Notes: generated by a model from the sequence alone, not told the origin. A stretch of DNA of 64,000 nt from Caballeronia catudaia (GCF_001544755.2 NZ_FCOF02000002.1:248001-312000); one strand, 5' to 3'; counted from the stretch's first letter, positions 52,715-64,000 are shown. Numbers and translations: made by a program.

Positions 52715-53007
52715 CATTCTTCTTCGCTTGCCTCGGTCTGGGGCAACACCGATTCCAGCGTTCTTTTCCCCGCGATCAGCGCGCGTTTTTGCATCGGCGA
52801 CAAGCGCTTCACGCGATATTCCGCCCGCAACGCCTCCGATTTCCCCGCCAATTCGAACGACGCCAGCACACGCAACGGCTTCTTCGCGCGCGTATATCGC
52901 GCGCCCTTGCCGCTCGCGTGCGCGGCAAAGCGCGCTTCGACGTCCGTGGCGATGCCCGTGTACAGGCTGCCGTCGTCGCATTCGATCAGATAGAGGAACC
53001 AGGCCAT
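52714..53007 (-). CDS. GIY-YIG nuclease-superfamily protein (UPF0213 type)
   Basis: This 97-residue protein begins MAWFLYLIECDDGSLYTGIATDVEARFAAH, the GIY-YIG fold with YLI and YTG strands, a conserved Arg and the HASGKGARYTRAKKPLRVL segment of the single-domain YhbQ-like family. Members have structure-selective or DNA-damage-linked nuclease activity at most. The C-terminus is acidic. It is convergent with ppa. No operon partner. Confidence 0.88.
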   Translation of the reverse strand: MAWFLYLIECDDGSLYTGIATDVEARFAAHASGKGARYTRAKKPLRVLASFELAGKSEALRAEYRVKRLSPMQKRALIAGKRTLESVLPQTEASEEE

Positions 53008-53160
53008 GAGCGCGTGTCGATGATTTGCCGCGCATTATCGCTGAAAGCACCGTCTCAGGGCGCGGGAACGCGCGGGCGTCATTCAACGACTTGCGCGAGA
53101 ATAGCCGCTTTCGGGCGCGGTTCTTGAATGCGTCCATCGATATTTCAGCGAGGTAGCCTG

Positions 53161-54303
53161 TTGAATCGCGAGATCGAAATTCATGTGGTCGATGCGCTCA
53201 CCGACATCCCCGCCGGCGACTGGAACCGGCTCGCGGGCGACAACCCGTTCGTGCGTCACGCGTTTCTGTCGGCGCTGCAGGAGACGGGCTGCGCGGTGAA
53301 GCGCACCGGCTGGCGCGCGCATCATCTGATACTGAAACGCGGTGGAGAATTCGCCGGGGCGATGCCGCTCTATCTGAAGTCGCACTCGCGCGGGGAGTAC
53401 GTGTTCGATCACGCATGGGCCGATGCCTTCGAGCGCCACGGTCTGCGCTATTACCCGAAAGCGCTCGCGGCGGTGCCGTTTTCGCCGGTGACGGGCCCGC
53501 GCCTCATCGCCGCGCACCACGAAGATCGCGTGCTGCTCGCGCGTGGTGCGATCGAGCTCACACGCAGGCTCGAACTTTCATCGCTGCACGTATTGTTTCC
53601 GCATGCGCAGGACGTCGAGGCGCTGACGGACGCGGGCTACATGCTGCGCGAAGGCGTGCAGTTTCATTGGGAAAATCTGCCCGGCGACGGCTTCGCGAGC
53701 TTCGACGCCTTCCTCGCGACGATGAGCCATGACAAGCGCAAGAAGGTGAAGCAGGACCGGCGGCGCGTGACGGAAGCGGGCGTCAGCTACACGTGGCTGC
53801 GCGGCGCGCAGATCGATCAGGGCGCGCTCGACTTCTTCTACGACTGCTATGAGAACACGTATCGCGAGCACTGGAACGCGCCGTATCTGACGCGCGAATT
53901 CTTCGGCCAGATTCACGCCGACGCGCCCGACAGCATCCTGCTCGTGATCGCCGAAGCGGACGGCGAGCGCCTCGCGTGCGCGCTCAACATGATCGGCGGC
54001 GACACGATGTACGGCCGCTACTGGGGCACGCGCGAGTTCATCTCGGGGCTGCACTTCGAGACGTGCTACATGCAGGGCATCGCGTATTGCATCGAGCACG
54101 GGCTCGCGCGCTTCGAAGGCGGCGCGCAGGGCGTGCACAAGATGTCGCGCGGTCTTCTGCCGACGCCGACATGGTCCGCGCACTGGATCGCGGATCAGCG
54201 TTTCGCCCACGCGATCGCCGAGTTTCTCGATGCCGAAACCGAAGCGATGGATCATCACATCGAGGAACTCGAAGCGCATACGCCGTTCAGGAAGAAAGCT
54301 TGA
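53161..54303 (+). CDS. GNAT-like acetyltransferase family protein (DUF482/FemAB-like)
   Basis: This protein of about 380 residues has a duplicated acyltransferase fold of the DUF482 type. Segments include NPFVRHAFLSALQETG, WRAHHLILKRGGEFAGAMPLYLKSHSRGEYVFDHAWADAFERHG, YYPKALAAVPFSPVTGPRLI, TMSHDKRKKVKQDRRR and FEGGAQGVHKMSRGLLPTPTWSAHWI. I start it at the TTG at 53161, which follows GAGGTAGCC; an ATG at 53128 adds eleven residues. It is followed by nadE after 44 bp. Function is not established; an acetyl or amino-acyl transfer role is inferred only from fold resemblance. Confidence 0.75.
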   Translation: MNREIEIHVVDALTDIPAGDWNRLAGDNPFVRHAFLSALQETGCAVKRTGWRAHHLILKRGGEFAGAMPLYLKSHSRGEYVFDHAWADAFERHGLRYYPKALAAVPFSPVTGPRLIAAHHEDRVLLARGAIELTRRLELSSLHVLFPHAQDVEALTDAGYMLREGVQFHWENLPGDGFASFDAFLATMSHDKRKKVKQDRRRVTEAGVSYTWLRGAQIDQGALDFFYDCYENTYREHWNAPYLTREFFGQIHADAPDSILLVIAEADGERLACALNMIGGDTMYGRYWGTREFISGLHFETCYMQGIAYCIEHGLARFEGGAQGVHKMSRGLLPTPTWSAHWIADQRFAHAIAEFLDAETEAMDHHIEELEAHTPFRKKA

Positions 54304-54347
54304 TGCGATAATTCCCGCCGTCATCGCACCCTCAATATTGCATCGAC

Positions 54348-56451
<2,104 letters not shown>

Positions 56452-56479
56452 GCGTCCGCTTTTTTGCGCTTTTTTCCCG

Positions 56480-56511
56480 GGCCCGCCGTTCGCGCGGGCC
56501 TTTCTTTTTTT
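56480..56511 (+). terminator. Rho-independent terminator after glnB
   Basis: Stem GGCCCGC/GCGGGCC with a 7-base loop is followed by TTTCTTTTTTTT. It starts 28 bp after the glnB stop. Confidence 0.8.
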
Positions 56512-56597
56512 TCACGCCATTTCCTGCCTGAACGCAAGCGTTTCTCATCCGTGCGGTAACATCGAAATCTCGTTATTTCTTTGTAAGGAACTGTTTG

Positions 56598-58355
56598 ATG
56601 CATCACGCGATCGGCTTCATTCAGGATCTCGCGGTGATCATGGCCATCGCGGGCGTCGTGACGGTGCTGTTTCACCGTCTGCGACAGCCGGTCGTCCTGG
56701 GCTATATCGCCGCGGGAGTGATCATCGGGCCGTACACGCCGCCGTTCAATCTGATCCACGACGAGGCGACCATCCAGACGCTCGGCGAGCTGGGCGTCGT
56801 GTTCCTGATGTTCTCGCTCGGGCTCGAGTTCAGCCTGCGCAAGCTGTTCAAGGTCGGCGCGACGGCGTTCGTCGCGGCGCTCTCGGAAATCGTGCTGATG
56901 ATCTGGATCGGCTACGAGATCGGGCGCTGGTTCGACTGGACCGTCATGGACTCGCTCTTTCTCGGCGCGATGCTCGCGATCTCGTCGACGACCATCATCG
57001 TGAAAGCGCTGTCCGAGCTCGGCATGAAAGGCGAGCACTTCGCGCAGATCGTGTTCGGCATTCTGATCGTCGAGGATATTCTCGCCATCGCGATGCTCGT
57101 GCTGCTGTCCGGCATCGCGCAGACGGGTTCGGTGAGCGCGGGCGTCGCGGTCGTGACGCTGGGCAAGCTGCTGCTTTTCATGACCGTGTCGCTGGTCGTC
57201 GGCATTCTCACGGTGCCGCGCGCGCTCAATTACGTCGCGCGCGCGAAGAGCGACGAGATGCTGCTCGTCACCGTGCTCGGTTTCTGCTTCGGTTTTTGCC
57301 TGCTCGTCGTGAAGCTCGATTATTCGATCGCGCTCGGCGCGTTCCTGATCGGCGCGATCATGGCGGAGTCGAAGCATCTCGCGCGCATCGAGCATCTGAT
57401 CGCGCCGGTGCGCGACATGTTTTCGGCGATCTTTTTCGTGACCATCGGCTTGCTGCTGAATCCGAAGGTGCTCGTCGATTATGCGTGGCCGATCGCCGTC
57501 ATCACGATCGCGGTGGTGGCGGGCAAGATCGTGTCGTGCGGGCTCGGCACGTTTCTCGCGGGCAAGGACGGGCGCACCGCGATGCGCGTCGGCATGAGCG
57601 TGTCGCAGATCGGCGAGTTCTCGTTCATCATCGCGTCGCTCGGGTTGTCGCTGAAAGTGACGAGCCCCTTTCTCTATCCGATCGCGGTCGCGGTATCAGC
57701 GCTCACGACGCTCTTCACGCCGTATCTGATCCGCGCCGCCGATCCCGCCACGATACGCCTTTCGCGCGCGATGCCCGCGCCGCTCGCGCACACTTTCGGT
57801 CTCTATTCGCAGTGGCTCGCGAGCCTCACGCCCGCGTCCGGCGGCCCGACGCTCTTCTCGATGACCCGGCGCATCGTGCTGCAGATCGCGGTGAATCTCG
57901 CGCTCGTCGCGGCGATTTTTTTAGGCGCTTCGTATGCGGCGCCGTTCGCGTCGGGCTATCTCGCGCGCTGGCTCGACACCGACAACGCGCGGCGCGTCGT
58001 GCTGTGGAGCGCGGCGCTCGTCGTCGCGCTGCCGTTTCTGGTCGCGGTGTATCGCAAGCTCGAATCGCTCGCGCTTCTGCTCGCCGAAGTGAGCGTGCAG
58101 CCCGCGAAAGCGGGGCGCTTCACGCGCGCGATTCGATTAGGCGTTTCCGGGCTGATTCCGATCGTCGCGATGTTCGGCGTCTTTCTACTTGTTGCGGCGT
58201 TGTCGGGCGGCATCCTGCCGCCGTTCGGCCTGATGGTCGGCGTGCTGCTGTGCGCGGCGCTGCTGCTCACGGTGCTGTGGCGCTGGTGCGTCAAAATCCA
58301 CGCGACGATGCAGATCGCACTGCGCGAGACCTTCGAGGAACCGCGCGATCATTGA
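56598..58355 (+). CDS. Monovalent cation:proton antiporter-2 family (CPA2, Kef/YbaL-like) membrane protein
   Basis: This 585-residue protein has about twelve N-terminal membrane helices of the sodium/hydrogen exchanger fold. They include LRQPVVLGYIAAGVIIGP, FLMFSLGLEFSLRKL, AISSTTIIVKALSELG and GILIVEDILAIAMLVLLSG, the ion-site region. A further hydrophobic stretch lies near residues 425-560. It lacks the C-terminal TrkA-N nucleotide-binding domain of KefB/C, ending instead in extra membrane helices. The ATG at 56598 follows AAGGAACTG. It likely exchanges potassium or sodium for protons. It is 150 bp before the amidotransferase gene. Confidence 0.9.
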   Translation: MHHAIGFIQDLAVIMAIAGVVTVLFHRLRQPVVLGYIAAGVIIGPYTPPFNLIHDEATIQTLGELGVVFLMFSLGLEFSLRKLFKVGATAFVAALSEIVLMIWIGYEIGRWFDWTVMDSLFLGAMLAISSTTIIVKALSELGMKGEHFAQIVFGILIVEDILAIAMLVLLSGIAQTGSVSAGVAVVTLGKLLLFMTVSLVVGILTVPRALNYVARAKSDEMLLVTVLGFCFGFCLLVVKLDYSIALGAFLIGAIMAESKHLARIEHLIAPVRDMFSAIFFVTIGLLLNPKVLVDYAWPIAVITIAVVAGKIVSCGLGTFLAGKDGRTAMRVGMSVSQIGEFSFIIASLGLSLKVTSPFLYPIAVAVSALTTLFTPYLIRAADPATIRLSRAMPAPLAHTFGLYSQWLASLTPASGGPTLFSMTRRIVLQIAVNLALVAAIFLGASYAAPFASGYLARWLDTDNARRVVLWSAALVVALPFLVAVYRKLESLALLLAEVSVQPAKAGRFTRAIRLGVSGLIPIVAMFGVFLLVAALSGGILPPFGLMVGVLLCAALLLTVLWRWCVKIHATMQIALRETFEEPRDH

Positions 58356-58507
58356 CGGCTTCTTCGCGGGATAGCCCTGACAGCGACGCATGACCGCTTC
58401 TCGCGATAATGTGACCAAATGTGTGCTCGTTTGCCCCGTCCTGTCGACAGGCGGATAATTTAGGGCTTGTGCATTCTCCTTACGGCGCGCGAGCGCTTGA
58501 AACCGGA

Positions 58508-59965
58508 ATGAGCGATAACAAAACGTCCAACGACGCAAGCAGCACCGACGCACGCCGAAGCGGCGCCGACTCCTCAGCCGCGGGTTATTCGCGAAACGAG
58601 ACATCCAGGCACGATGCGGCAGGCGGCGCGAATCCCACGGCGCCGCCCGAAGCAGCCGCGGCGGCTGCGGCGCCCGGTCCCGACGCAAGCGCGACCGAAC
58701 GGGCATCGACAGACGGGCCTTCGAGCGCATCGAACGTCGAACCGGTCGATGCAGCGCAGACCCGGCGCGACGCCGCAAGGCAGGAGGCTCGCGACGCGCG
58801 CGCATCGGCGGCGAGCGCGACCGCCGCGCAGGAAGCCGCGGTGCGTGCGAAGCAACCTGCATCGGCGAAACCCAGGGCGAGCCTCGCCGAGAATTTCGAA
58901 GCCGCGACGGAAGCGGAAGCCGCGAGCACGGCCAACGCGCAATCCGCCTCGTCCGATTCACCGACCGGCCGCGCCGCGCCGTCGCCTGCCGTCGGCCTGC
59001 CGCCCAGCATCAGCGAGGCGCCGGACTTCGGCACGCTCAATCCGCCGCCATTGCCGCCGCCCGAACAGGCCGCGGCACCGGCGCCACCCGCCTATCTCAA
59101 GCAGTCGGATTCGGCGTGGTCCGTGTTCGGCCGCATCGTCGCGGCGCGCGCGCGTCAGATTTTCGACCGCGCGGGGCAGCGCATCACGCAGCGCACGCTG
59201 CGTATCGGCGTGTCGGCGCGCATCTTTCATCCGGAGCCGGGCGCGAAAGGGCTGCGAGGCAAGACGCTGCAATATCTCGAGGAATCGATCGCGCACTGGG
59301 TCATGTCGCGCGACGTGCTCGTATTCATGATTCCGACGGTCGGCCAGCAGGGCATGCTGCATCCGAGCAATATCCGTCTGCGCGACTACGCGAAGCATCT
59401 CGACGGTCTCCTGCTGCAAGGCGGCGCCGACGTTTCTCCGCAGTCCTACGAGGAGCGCACGACGCGGCCCGAATGGCCGGGCGACCGCGTGCGCGACATG
59501 TACGAGCTGGAGCTGCTGCACGAGTTCGTCGAGTCGGGCAAGCCGGTGCTCGGCGTGTGCCGGGGCTGTCAGCTGATCAACGTCGCGTTCGGCGGCACGC
59601 TCTACGGCGATATCGCCACCGACGTGCCGACGGCCGGCATCCACGTCAACGAGCATTACGACCAGCACCGGCATTCGATCCGCTTCCCCGAAGGCTCCAC
59701 GCTCGTCAACATGTTCCCGAATCAGCGCGACGCGATCGTCAACTCGATTCACCATCAGGCGGTGAAGACGCTCGGCCGCGATCTGAACATCGAGGCGGTG
59801 TCGGCGTCGGACGGGATCATCGAGGCGGTGCGGTATCGCAAGTCGCCATTCGTCGTCGGCGTGCAGTGGCATCCGGAGTTTCATCGCGCGGGCGGCGCCG
59901 AGTTGCTCGATTGCACGCCGCTGCTCGATACGTTCCTGCGCGTCGCGCGCGAGACGCGCTTCTGA
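58508..59965 (+). CDS. Gamma-glutamyl-gamma-aminobutyrate hydrolase (PuuD)-like class-I amidotransferase with long low-complexity N-terminus
   Basis: This 485-residue protein has a C-terminal PuuD-like domain from about residue 235. It contains LLLQGGADVSPQSY, the nucleophile Cys351 in VLGVCRGCQLINVAFGG and the His455/Glu457 pair in VQWHPEFH. The enzyme family removes glutamate from gamma-glutamyl-GABA in putrescine breakdown. Its first 200 residues are Ala-, Ser-, Thr- and Pro-rich with no fold, giving twice the usual length. An earlier ATG at 58421 is possible. No other putrescine gene is near, so function is only a family call. Confidence 0.82.
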   Translation: MSDNKTSNDASSTDARRSGADSSAAGYSRNETSRHDAAGGANPTAPPEAAAAAAAPGPDASATERASTDGPSSASNVEPVDAAQTRRDAARQEARDARASAASATAAQEAAVRAKQPASAKPRASLAENFEAATEAEAASTANAQSASSDSPTGRAAPSPAVGLPPSISEAPDFGTLNPPPLPPPEQAAAPAPPAYLKQSDSAWSVFGRIVAARARQIFDRAGQRITQRTLRIGVSARIFHPEPGAKGLRGKTLQYLEESIAHWVMSRDVLVFMIPTVGQQGMLHPSNIRLRDYAKHLDGLLLQGGADVSPQSYEERTTRPEWPGDRVRDMYELELLHEFVESGKPVLGVCRGCQLINVAFGGTLYGDIATDVPTAGIHVNEHYDQHRHSIRFPEGSTLVNMFPNQRDAIVNSIHHQAVKTLGRDLNIEAVSASDGIIEAVRYRKSPFVVGVQWHPEFHRAGGAELLDCTPLLDTFLRVARETRF

Positions 59966-60010
59966 GCTTGCTTCCGAGCCCGAGCGCATCGCGATACGAC
60001 GCAAAACGAG

Positions 60011-60037
60011 AAGGCCCGCTCGATTCGAGCGGGCCTT
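60011..60037. terminator. Bidirectional hairpin terminator between the amidotransferase and DUF2968-like genes
   Basis: A perfect 12 bp stem AAGGCCCGCTCG/CGAGCGGGCCTT has a 3-base loop ATT and lies between converging genes. The following TTCGTTGTTTT on the forward strand is a weak T-tract. Confidence 0.75.
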
Positions 60038-60065
60038 CGTTGTTTTCAGGCATGTACTGCCGGCA

Positions 60066-60785
60066 TCAACGCGATGGCGCCGTGCTCACCGGCGCGAGTC
60101 CGGCTTCCGATTGCTTCTGAAGCTGTTCGACCTGCAATTGCAGCGCGCGCAGCTTGCGTTCCGCTTCGAGCTTGTCCGTCTGCAGCGCCGCCGACTCGGC
60201 CTGCAACTGCTGCTGACGCTGCGTGACCTGGGAATCCTGCTGCTGCGAAAGCGCGAGATCGGCGGAGAGACGGTTCGCGCGATCCGCCGACTTCGCGATC
60301 ACGCGATCGAGCAGCGCCTTCTGCGCCTGCAATTGCATGCGGCGGATTTCGCCATCGGCCAGTTCGTAGCTCTTGCGCGAGAACTGCGCGTAGATCGATT
60401 CCGCGCGCGCCACGTCCTGCGTCTTCACGACGCGCCACCAGCGGGCGTCCTGCGACAGCGCGACGTAGTACAGCATCTCCTGTGCGAGGAAGAAGAGCTT
60501 CGCGCCGTAGCTGCCGTTGTGCGTCGCGCGCAATTCCGTGAGGCTGCCGGCCTGCACGAGGTTCTGCAATTCGGCGATGTTGCCTTCGACGCGCGGCGCG
60601 TTCGAATCGGCGTTCAGGTCGGACAGGTCTTCGGGGGCGGCCTGCGCGGGTGCGCTTGCCGCAGGTGTCTGCGCGGCGTCCGCCTTTGCGGATGCGGCGA
60701 ATACACTCGAGAACGGCGCGAGCACGCCGCAGAGGGACAAGGCGAGCGTGAGCGTCGCGTAACGGATATATCGGTGTTGCGTCAT
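60066..60785 (-). CDS. DUF2968-like periplasmic protein
   Basis: This 239-residue protein has a Sec signal (LTLALSLCGVLAPFSSVFAA, mature from about residue 31), an Ala-rich linker, a domain with VEGNIAELQNLVQAGSLTELRATHNGSYGAKLFFLAQEMLYYVALSQ, and a long coiled coil (about 145-230) rich in Gln, Leu and Ala. I recognise it as the DUF2968 family, which is common in Burkholderia and whose function is unknown. The coiled coil suggests oligomerisation or attachment to the cell envelope. It is preceded by an unknown membrane protein gene 74 bp upstream. Confidence 0.82.
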   Translation of the reverse strand: MTQHRYIRYATLTLALSLCGVLAPFSSVFAASAKADAAQTPAASAPAQAAPEDLSDLNADSNAPRVEGNIAELQNLVQAGSLTELRATHNGSYGAKLFFLAQEMLYYVALSQDARWWRVVKTQDVARAESIYAQFSRKSYELADGEIRRMQLQAQKALLDRVIAKSADRANRLSADLALSQQQDSQVTQRQQQLQAESAALQTDKLEAERKLRALQLQVEQLQKQSEAGLAPVSTAPSR

Positions 60786-60859
60786 AGTGGCGTCTCGGCC
60801 GGAATGGTTGATCGGGCGGGCTGAGCGTGCTCGCGGATGCGTCGCGCGCGGTTCGTCTT

Positions 60860-61894
60860 TCAGCGCGCGTTCTGGGTTTTCGCGCCGCCGCGGCTGGATG
60901 CGCCGCCTGCGTTGCTATCGAGTGTCGGTGAATGCTGGAGCATTGCGTAAAGCGCGGCGGCGTTCATCGGATCCGAAATTTTCGATGCACGGTCTGCATG
61001 AACCCGGGCCGATGGCGCGCGTGCATGCGCCGCAGTTTCACGCTTCGCGAAGTGCTTGTCGGTTGCAGGCTTGTCGGCTTTAGGAGCACGGACTGCGGCG
61101 GTTTGCTGCGTGCGCGGAGCGAGCACGGCGCTTACGCGGCCGTTGCGCCGGCGGACTGTCGTTTCGGCGATGAGATGCACGCCCGACGCCTCGCGCTTCG
61201 TCGCGGCGGGGGCGTTCTCGCTCGCGATCACATTGGCATTCGCGCTCGCTGGTTCTGGCGGCGTCGCCGCCTGAGATGGCTGAATGTCGTTCGCCGGTCG
61301 AGCCGCAATGCCCGTCTCGACCGCAGCGATGCCCGCTGCCGCCGCCGACGACGACTCGGGGCGGTCCGGTTGCGTATTGACATCAGGCTCGGGGCTTTGC
61401 ACTCTGACTTCCATTGCCGGGGCAGCCCGCGAGTTGCCCGGCGCGTCGCGATCATATTCGAAGAACAGCCACGCGATGAGCGCCGCGCACGCCACAGCGG
61501 TGAGCGCCGCGACGGGCTTGCTGAAGTAGCGCTTCCCCGCGCCTGGCGCCATCGGCGCGCCGACGTTCAGATGGACGGGAGCGGCGCGATCGATGCCGGC
61601 CTCGTCCGGGTGCTTGCCTTCCATCAGGCGCAGCATCGCACGGGGAATGTGCTCCTTGGCGAAGACACCCCAGAGGCTCGTGGCGCCATAGGGCGAATTC
61701 GTATCGGACAGACTCAACGCGGGGACGTAGGCGGTCCTGAATTGCGCGGCGAAGAGCGCGAACTCGGACCCGGATTGAAGAGGGCGCGAGAATGCGGGCG
61801 ACCACTCGCGACCGTAGTTCAAGAGCGGGTCCATCAGCGCGCGCAGCGTAGGCAGACGCAGATTGCCTTCCACTTCGATCAAGTCTTCGGTCAT
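60860..61894 (-). CDS. Membrane protein of unknown function, Ala/Pro-rich
   Basis: I do not recognise this 344-residue protein. It has a soluble N-terminal part (1-120) with segments such as NYGREWSPAFSRPLQSGSEFALFAAQFRTAYVPALSL, one likely membrane span (about 128-147, ALTAVACAALIAWLFFE), then a long disordered Ala-, Pro- and Ser-rich C-terminal region (150-330) with basic stretches. The start at 61894 follows GGAACCCTC. It looks like a single-pass protein whose C-terminal tail may reach into the periplasm or bind other envelope parts. It is upstream of the DUF2968-like gene on the same strand. Confidence 0.65.
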   Translation of the reverse strand: MTEDLIEVEGNLRLPTLRALMDPLLNYGREWSPAFSRPLQSGSEFALFAAQFRTAYVPALSLSDTNSPYGATSLWGVFAKEHIPRAMLRLMEGKHPDEAGIDRAAPVHLNVGAPMAPGAGKRYFSKPVAALTAVACAALIAWLFFEYDRDAPGNSRAAPAMEVRVQSPEPDVNTQPDRPESSSAAAAGIAAVETGIAARPANDIQPSQAATPPEPASANANVIASENAPAATKREASGVHLIAETTVRRRNGRVSAVLAPRTQQTAAVRAPKADKPATDKHFAKRETAAHARAPSARVHADRASKISDPMNAAALYAMLQHSPTLDSNAGGASSRGGAKTQNAR

Positions 61895-62074
61895 GAGGGT
61901 TCCACATGCATGCGTCCGGAACGGACAACGGGACAGCCCGCCCGGACCTCCGTGGTGCAACAGATAGCACCGAGGCTCGGCGCGAGATGGCTGAAATTTC
62001 GACCCGCGATCATACGAAACGGTCACGAACCCGACGACCAGACGAATCTTATTATTGATTTTTAACAGGATTGC

Positions 62075-62641
62075 TTATTGACCAATTCGGTGTTCTTGTG
62101 CTTGGTCGAGCGGGAGGACGTAGCGCAACGCAAACAGATCGATGCCCGCCATATGGTCCGCCTCACGTGCGGCAAACTTCCAGCCGCGCGATTCGTAGAA
62201 GCCGATCGCCGCCGCGTTCTGCTCAAGCACGGAAAGATGCAACTGCCGCGCGCCGCGCGAGCGGGCCCAGCGCGCCGCTTCGTCGAGCATCGCGCTGCCC
62301 GTGCCGAGACCTCGATGGCCCGGCAGCGCATGCAGATTGTCGACGAGCACGCTGCCCGTTTCGTCCGGCTCGACCAGGCACATGAAGCCGACCGGCTCGC
62401 CTTCGTGCTCCGCGATCAGCACGCACCCCGCGCCGCCGGCAATTCCCTTCATGCGCGCGTCCCAATGAGCGGCGCGCTCACTTGGCAGTTCGTCCAGATA
62501 GCGGTCCGGCAGTATCCCGCGATACGCCGACGCCCAACTTCGCGCGTGCATCGACGCGATGAGCCCGGTGTCCGCCAAGGTCGCGATGCGCAGCGACACG
62601 CTGTCGAGTTTCTGTTCGGATGTTGGCTTAGAGTTAGGCAT
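62075..62641 (-). CDS. GNAT-family N-acetyltransferase
   Basis: This 188-residue protein has the GNAT fold. It begins [27 protein letters not shown], then shows [20 protein letters not shown], the acetyl-CoA-binding motif [18 protein letters not shown] and the late [21 protein letters not shown]. Likely acceptors are small amines or protein N-termini; the substrate is unknown. The ATG at 62641 was chosen over a longer frame because the extra residues fit nothing. It is divergent from the MFS symporter gene, sharing about 205 bp. Confidence 0.88.
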   Translation of the reverse strand: MPNSKPTSEQKLDSVSLRIATLADTGLIASMHARSWASAYRGILPDRYLDELPSERAAHWDARMKGIAGGAGCVLIAEHEGEPVGFMCLVEPDETGSVLVDNLHALPGHRGLGTGSAMLDEAARWARSRGARQLHLSVLEQNAAAIGFYESRGWKFAAREADHMAGIDLFALRYVLPLDQAQEHRIGQ

Positions 62642-62846
62642 ATGTAAGCGGATTTTAATGGTCAATTGGTCGGAATTGAACGAAGTTGCGTCGGGCACGA
62701 GCGGGGAGGCGTTAAAATCGGCGGCATCGCATTTTGAAAAAAGAAACATTCAGCCGCGTTCGTTACGGCCGATCGTCGGTACGGCCGTGCACGGTTCCGC
62801 GCTCCCGCGCAGAACCGAAATGCGCCCACAGCTTTTCGAGAAAGTC

Positions 62847-64000
62847 ATGTCCACAAGCCACGTAACACCCGCCAACGAATCCAGGTTCAAGACGGTCTTT
62901 CGCGTCGTCAGCGGAAACTTCCTTGAAATGTACGACTTCATGGTCTACGGCTATTACGCTTCGGCGATCGCCAAGACCTATTTCCCAAGCGGCAACGAGT
63001 TCGCCTCGCTGATGCTCGCGCTGTCCGTGTTCGGCGCGGGCTTCCTGATGCGGCCGGTGGGCGCGATCGTGCTCGGTGCGTATATCGACCATCACGGGCG
63101 GCGCAAGGGCCTCATCCTTACGCTCGCGTTGATGGCGGTCGGCACGGCGTGCGTCGCGCTCGTGCCGGGCTATGCGACCATCGGCGTGCTCGCACCGGTC
63201 GTCGTATTGGGCGGGCGCCTGCTGCAAGGCTTTTCGGCCGGCGTGGAGCTGGGCGGCGTATCGGTGTATCTGTCCGAGATCGCGACCAAGGGCAACAAGG
63301 GCTTTTATTGTTCCTGGCAGTCCGGCAGCCAGCAAGTCGCCGTGGTGTTTGCCGCGTTGATCGGCGTCATCATGAACCGCCTGCTGCCGCCCGATCAGAT
63401 GACCGCCTGGGGCTGGCGCGTGCCGTTCCTGATCGGCTGTCTGATCGTGCCGTTTCTCTTCATCATCCGCCGCTCGCTGCGGGAGACCGACGAGTTCCTC
63501 GCGAAGAAGCATCGGCCGAGCATGGGCGAGATCGCGCGCTCGATCGCGCAAAGCTGGGGCGTCGTGCTCGCGGGCATGGGCATGGTCATCATGACGACCG
63601 TGTCGTTTTACATGATCACCGCCTACACGCCGACCTTCGGCAAGGAAGTGCTGAAGCTCTCATCCATCGACGCGCTCGTCGTCACCGTGTGCGTCGGCCT
63701 TTCGAACCTCGTCTGGCTGCCGCTGATGGGCGCGGTGTCCGATCGCGTCGGCCGCCGCCCGGTGCTGCTCGTGTTCACGATCCTCACCATTCTGACGTCG
63801 TATCCGGTGGTGCAGTGGCTCGTGGCGGACCCGTCGTTCGTGCGCCTGCTGATGTGCGAGCTGTGGCTCTCGTTCCTGTACGGCAGCTACAACGGCGCGA
63901 TGGTGGTCGCGCTGACCGAAGTCATGCCGGCCGACGTGCGTACGACGGGTTTCTCGATGGCCTACAGTCTCGCGACGACGATCGGCGGTTTCACGCCCGC
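62847..64000 (+). CDS. MFS metabolite:proton symporter, truncated by the window end
   Basis: The visible 384 codons form a symporter of the metabolite:proton symporter (MHS) group, such as citrate/tricarballylate or ketoglutarate permeases. Signatures are [25 protein letters not shown] at the start, [13 protein letters not shown] for the conserved loop between helices 2 and 3, and [15 protein letters not shown] for helix 4. At least nine helices are seen. The ATG at 62847 follows GAGAAAG; a longer ATG at 62820 is possible. The 3' end lies outside. The substrate cannot be set. Confidence 0.9.
   Translation, partial: MSTSHVTPANESRFKTVFRVVSGNFLEMYDFMVYGYYASAIAKTYFPSGNEFASLMLALSVFGAGFLMRPVGAIVLGAYIDHHGRRKGLILTLALMAVGTACVALVPGYATIGVLAPVVVLGGRLLQGFSAGVELGGVSVYLSEIATKGNKGFYCSWQSGSQQVAVVFAALIGVIMNRLLPPDQMTAWGWRVPFLIGCLIVPFLFIIRRSLRETDEFLAKKHRPSMGEIARSIAQSWGVVLAGMGMVIMTTVSFYMITAYTPTFGKEVLKLSSIDALVVTVCVGLSNLVWLPLMGAVSDRVGRRPVLLVFTILTILTSYPVVQWLVADPSFVRLLMCELWLSFLYGSYNGAMVVALTEVMPADVRTTGFSMAYSLATTIGGFTP

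Overview
The window is high-GC DNA with long overlapping open frames on both strands. Gene content and protein sequences point to a betaproteobacterium of the Burkholderiaceae, most likely Burkholderia sensu lato (Caballeronia or Paraburkholderia type). The supporting features are Kdo 3-hydroxylase beside waaA and waaC, a cepacian-like ManC-WcaJ-Wza-Wzc exopolysaccharide block, nadE next to glnB, and an urtABCDE-ureDABCEFG urea locus. The genus assignment is inference. No rRNA, tRNA, CRISPR array, prophage or insertion sequence was seen.

Region 1 (1-7.4 kb) is an O-antigen or glycan module. It holds a truncated HAD-UbiA prenyltransferase resembling decaprenyl-phosphate phosphoribosyltransferases, a GT2 glycosyltransferase, a sugar-nucleotide epimerase, a WecA/WbpL-type initiating transferase, a WbpM-type 4,6-dehydratase and a GT9-like protein. 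Region 2 (7.4-13 kb) is regulatory: a LysR regulator, a PAP2 phosphatase, two related GlxA/AraC regulators and a GDP-mannose hydrolase, around a 1.1 kb AT-rich non-coding stretch. Region 3 (13-30 kb) is an exopolysaccharide cluster. manC, a WcaJ-type transferase, wza and wzc run forward. A Wzy-like polymerase and a wzx-GT2-GT4-galE-WecA-like operon run in reverse, with two small secreted or lipoprotein genes and two alpha/beta hydrolases between them. Region 4 (30.4-36.2 kb) makes hexose phosphates and inner-core lipopolysaccharide: phosphomannomutase/phosphoglucomutase, waaC, kdoO, waaA and an FkbM methyltransferase.

Region 5 (36.2-48.2 kb, reverse strand) is urea use: the ABC transporter UrtABCDE feeding urease UreABC with its nickel chaperones UreD, UreE, UreF and UreG. 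A match to the sigma-54 consensus precedes urtA and a near match precedes ureA, which suggests nitrogen control. A 640 bp near-palindromic repeat fills the gap between urtD and urtE. Region 6 (48.2-52 kb) is an aldehyde dehydrogenase-SDR-MFS operon. Region 7 (52-64 kb) is mixed housekeeping: ppa, a GIY-YIG protein, a GNAT-like protein, nadE, glnB, a cation/proton antiporter, a glutamine-amidotransferase hydrolase with a long disordered N-terminus, a DUF2968-like protein, an unknown membrane protein, a GNAT acetyltransferase and a truncated MFS symporter.

The polysaccharide genes work as linked pathways. ManC, the phosphohexomutase, GalE and the dehydratase supply nucleotide sugars, three different initiating transferases load undecaprenyl phosphate, and Wzx/Wzy/Wza/Wzc flip, polymerise and export the product.
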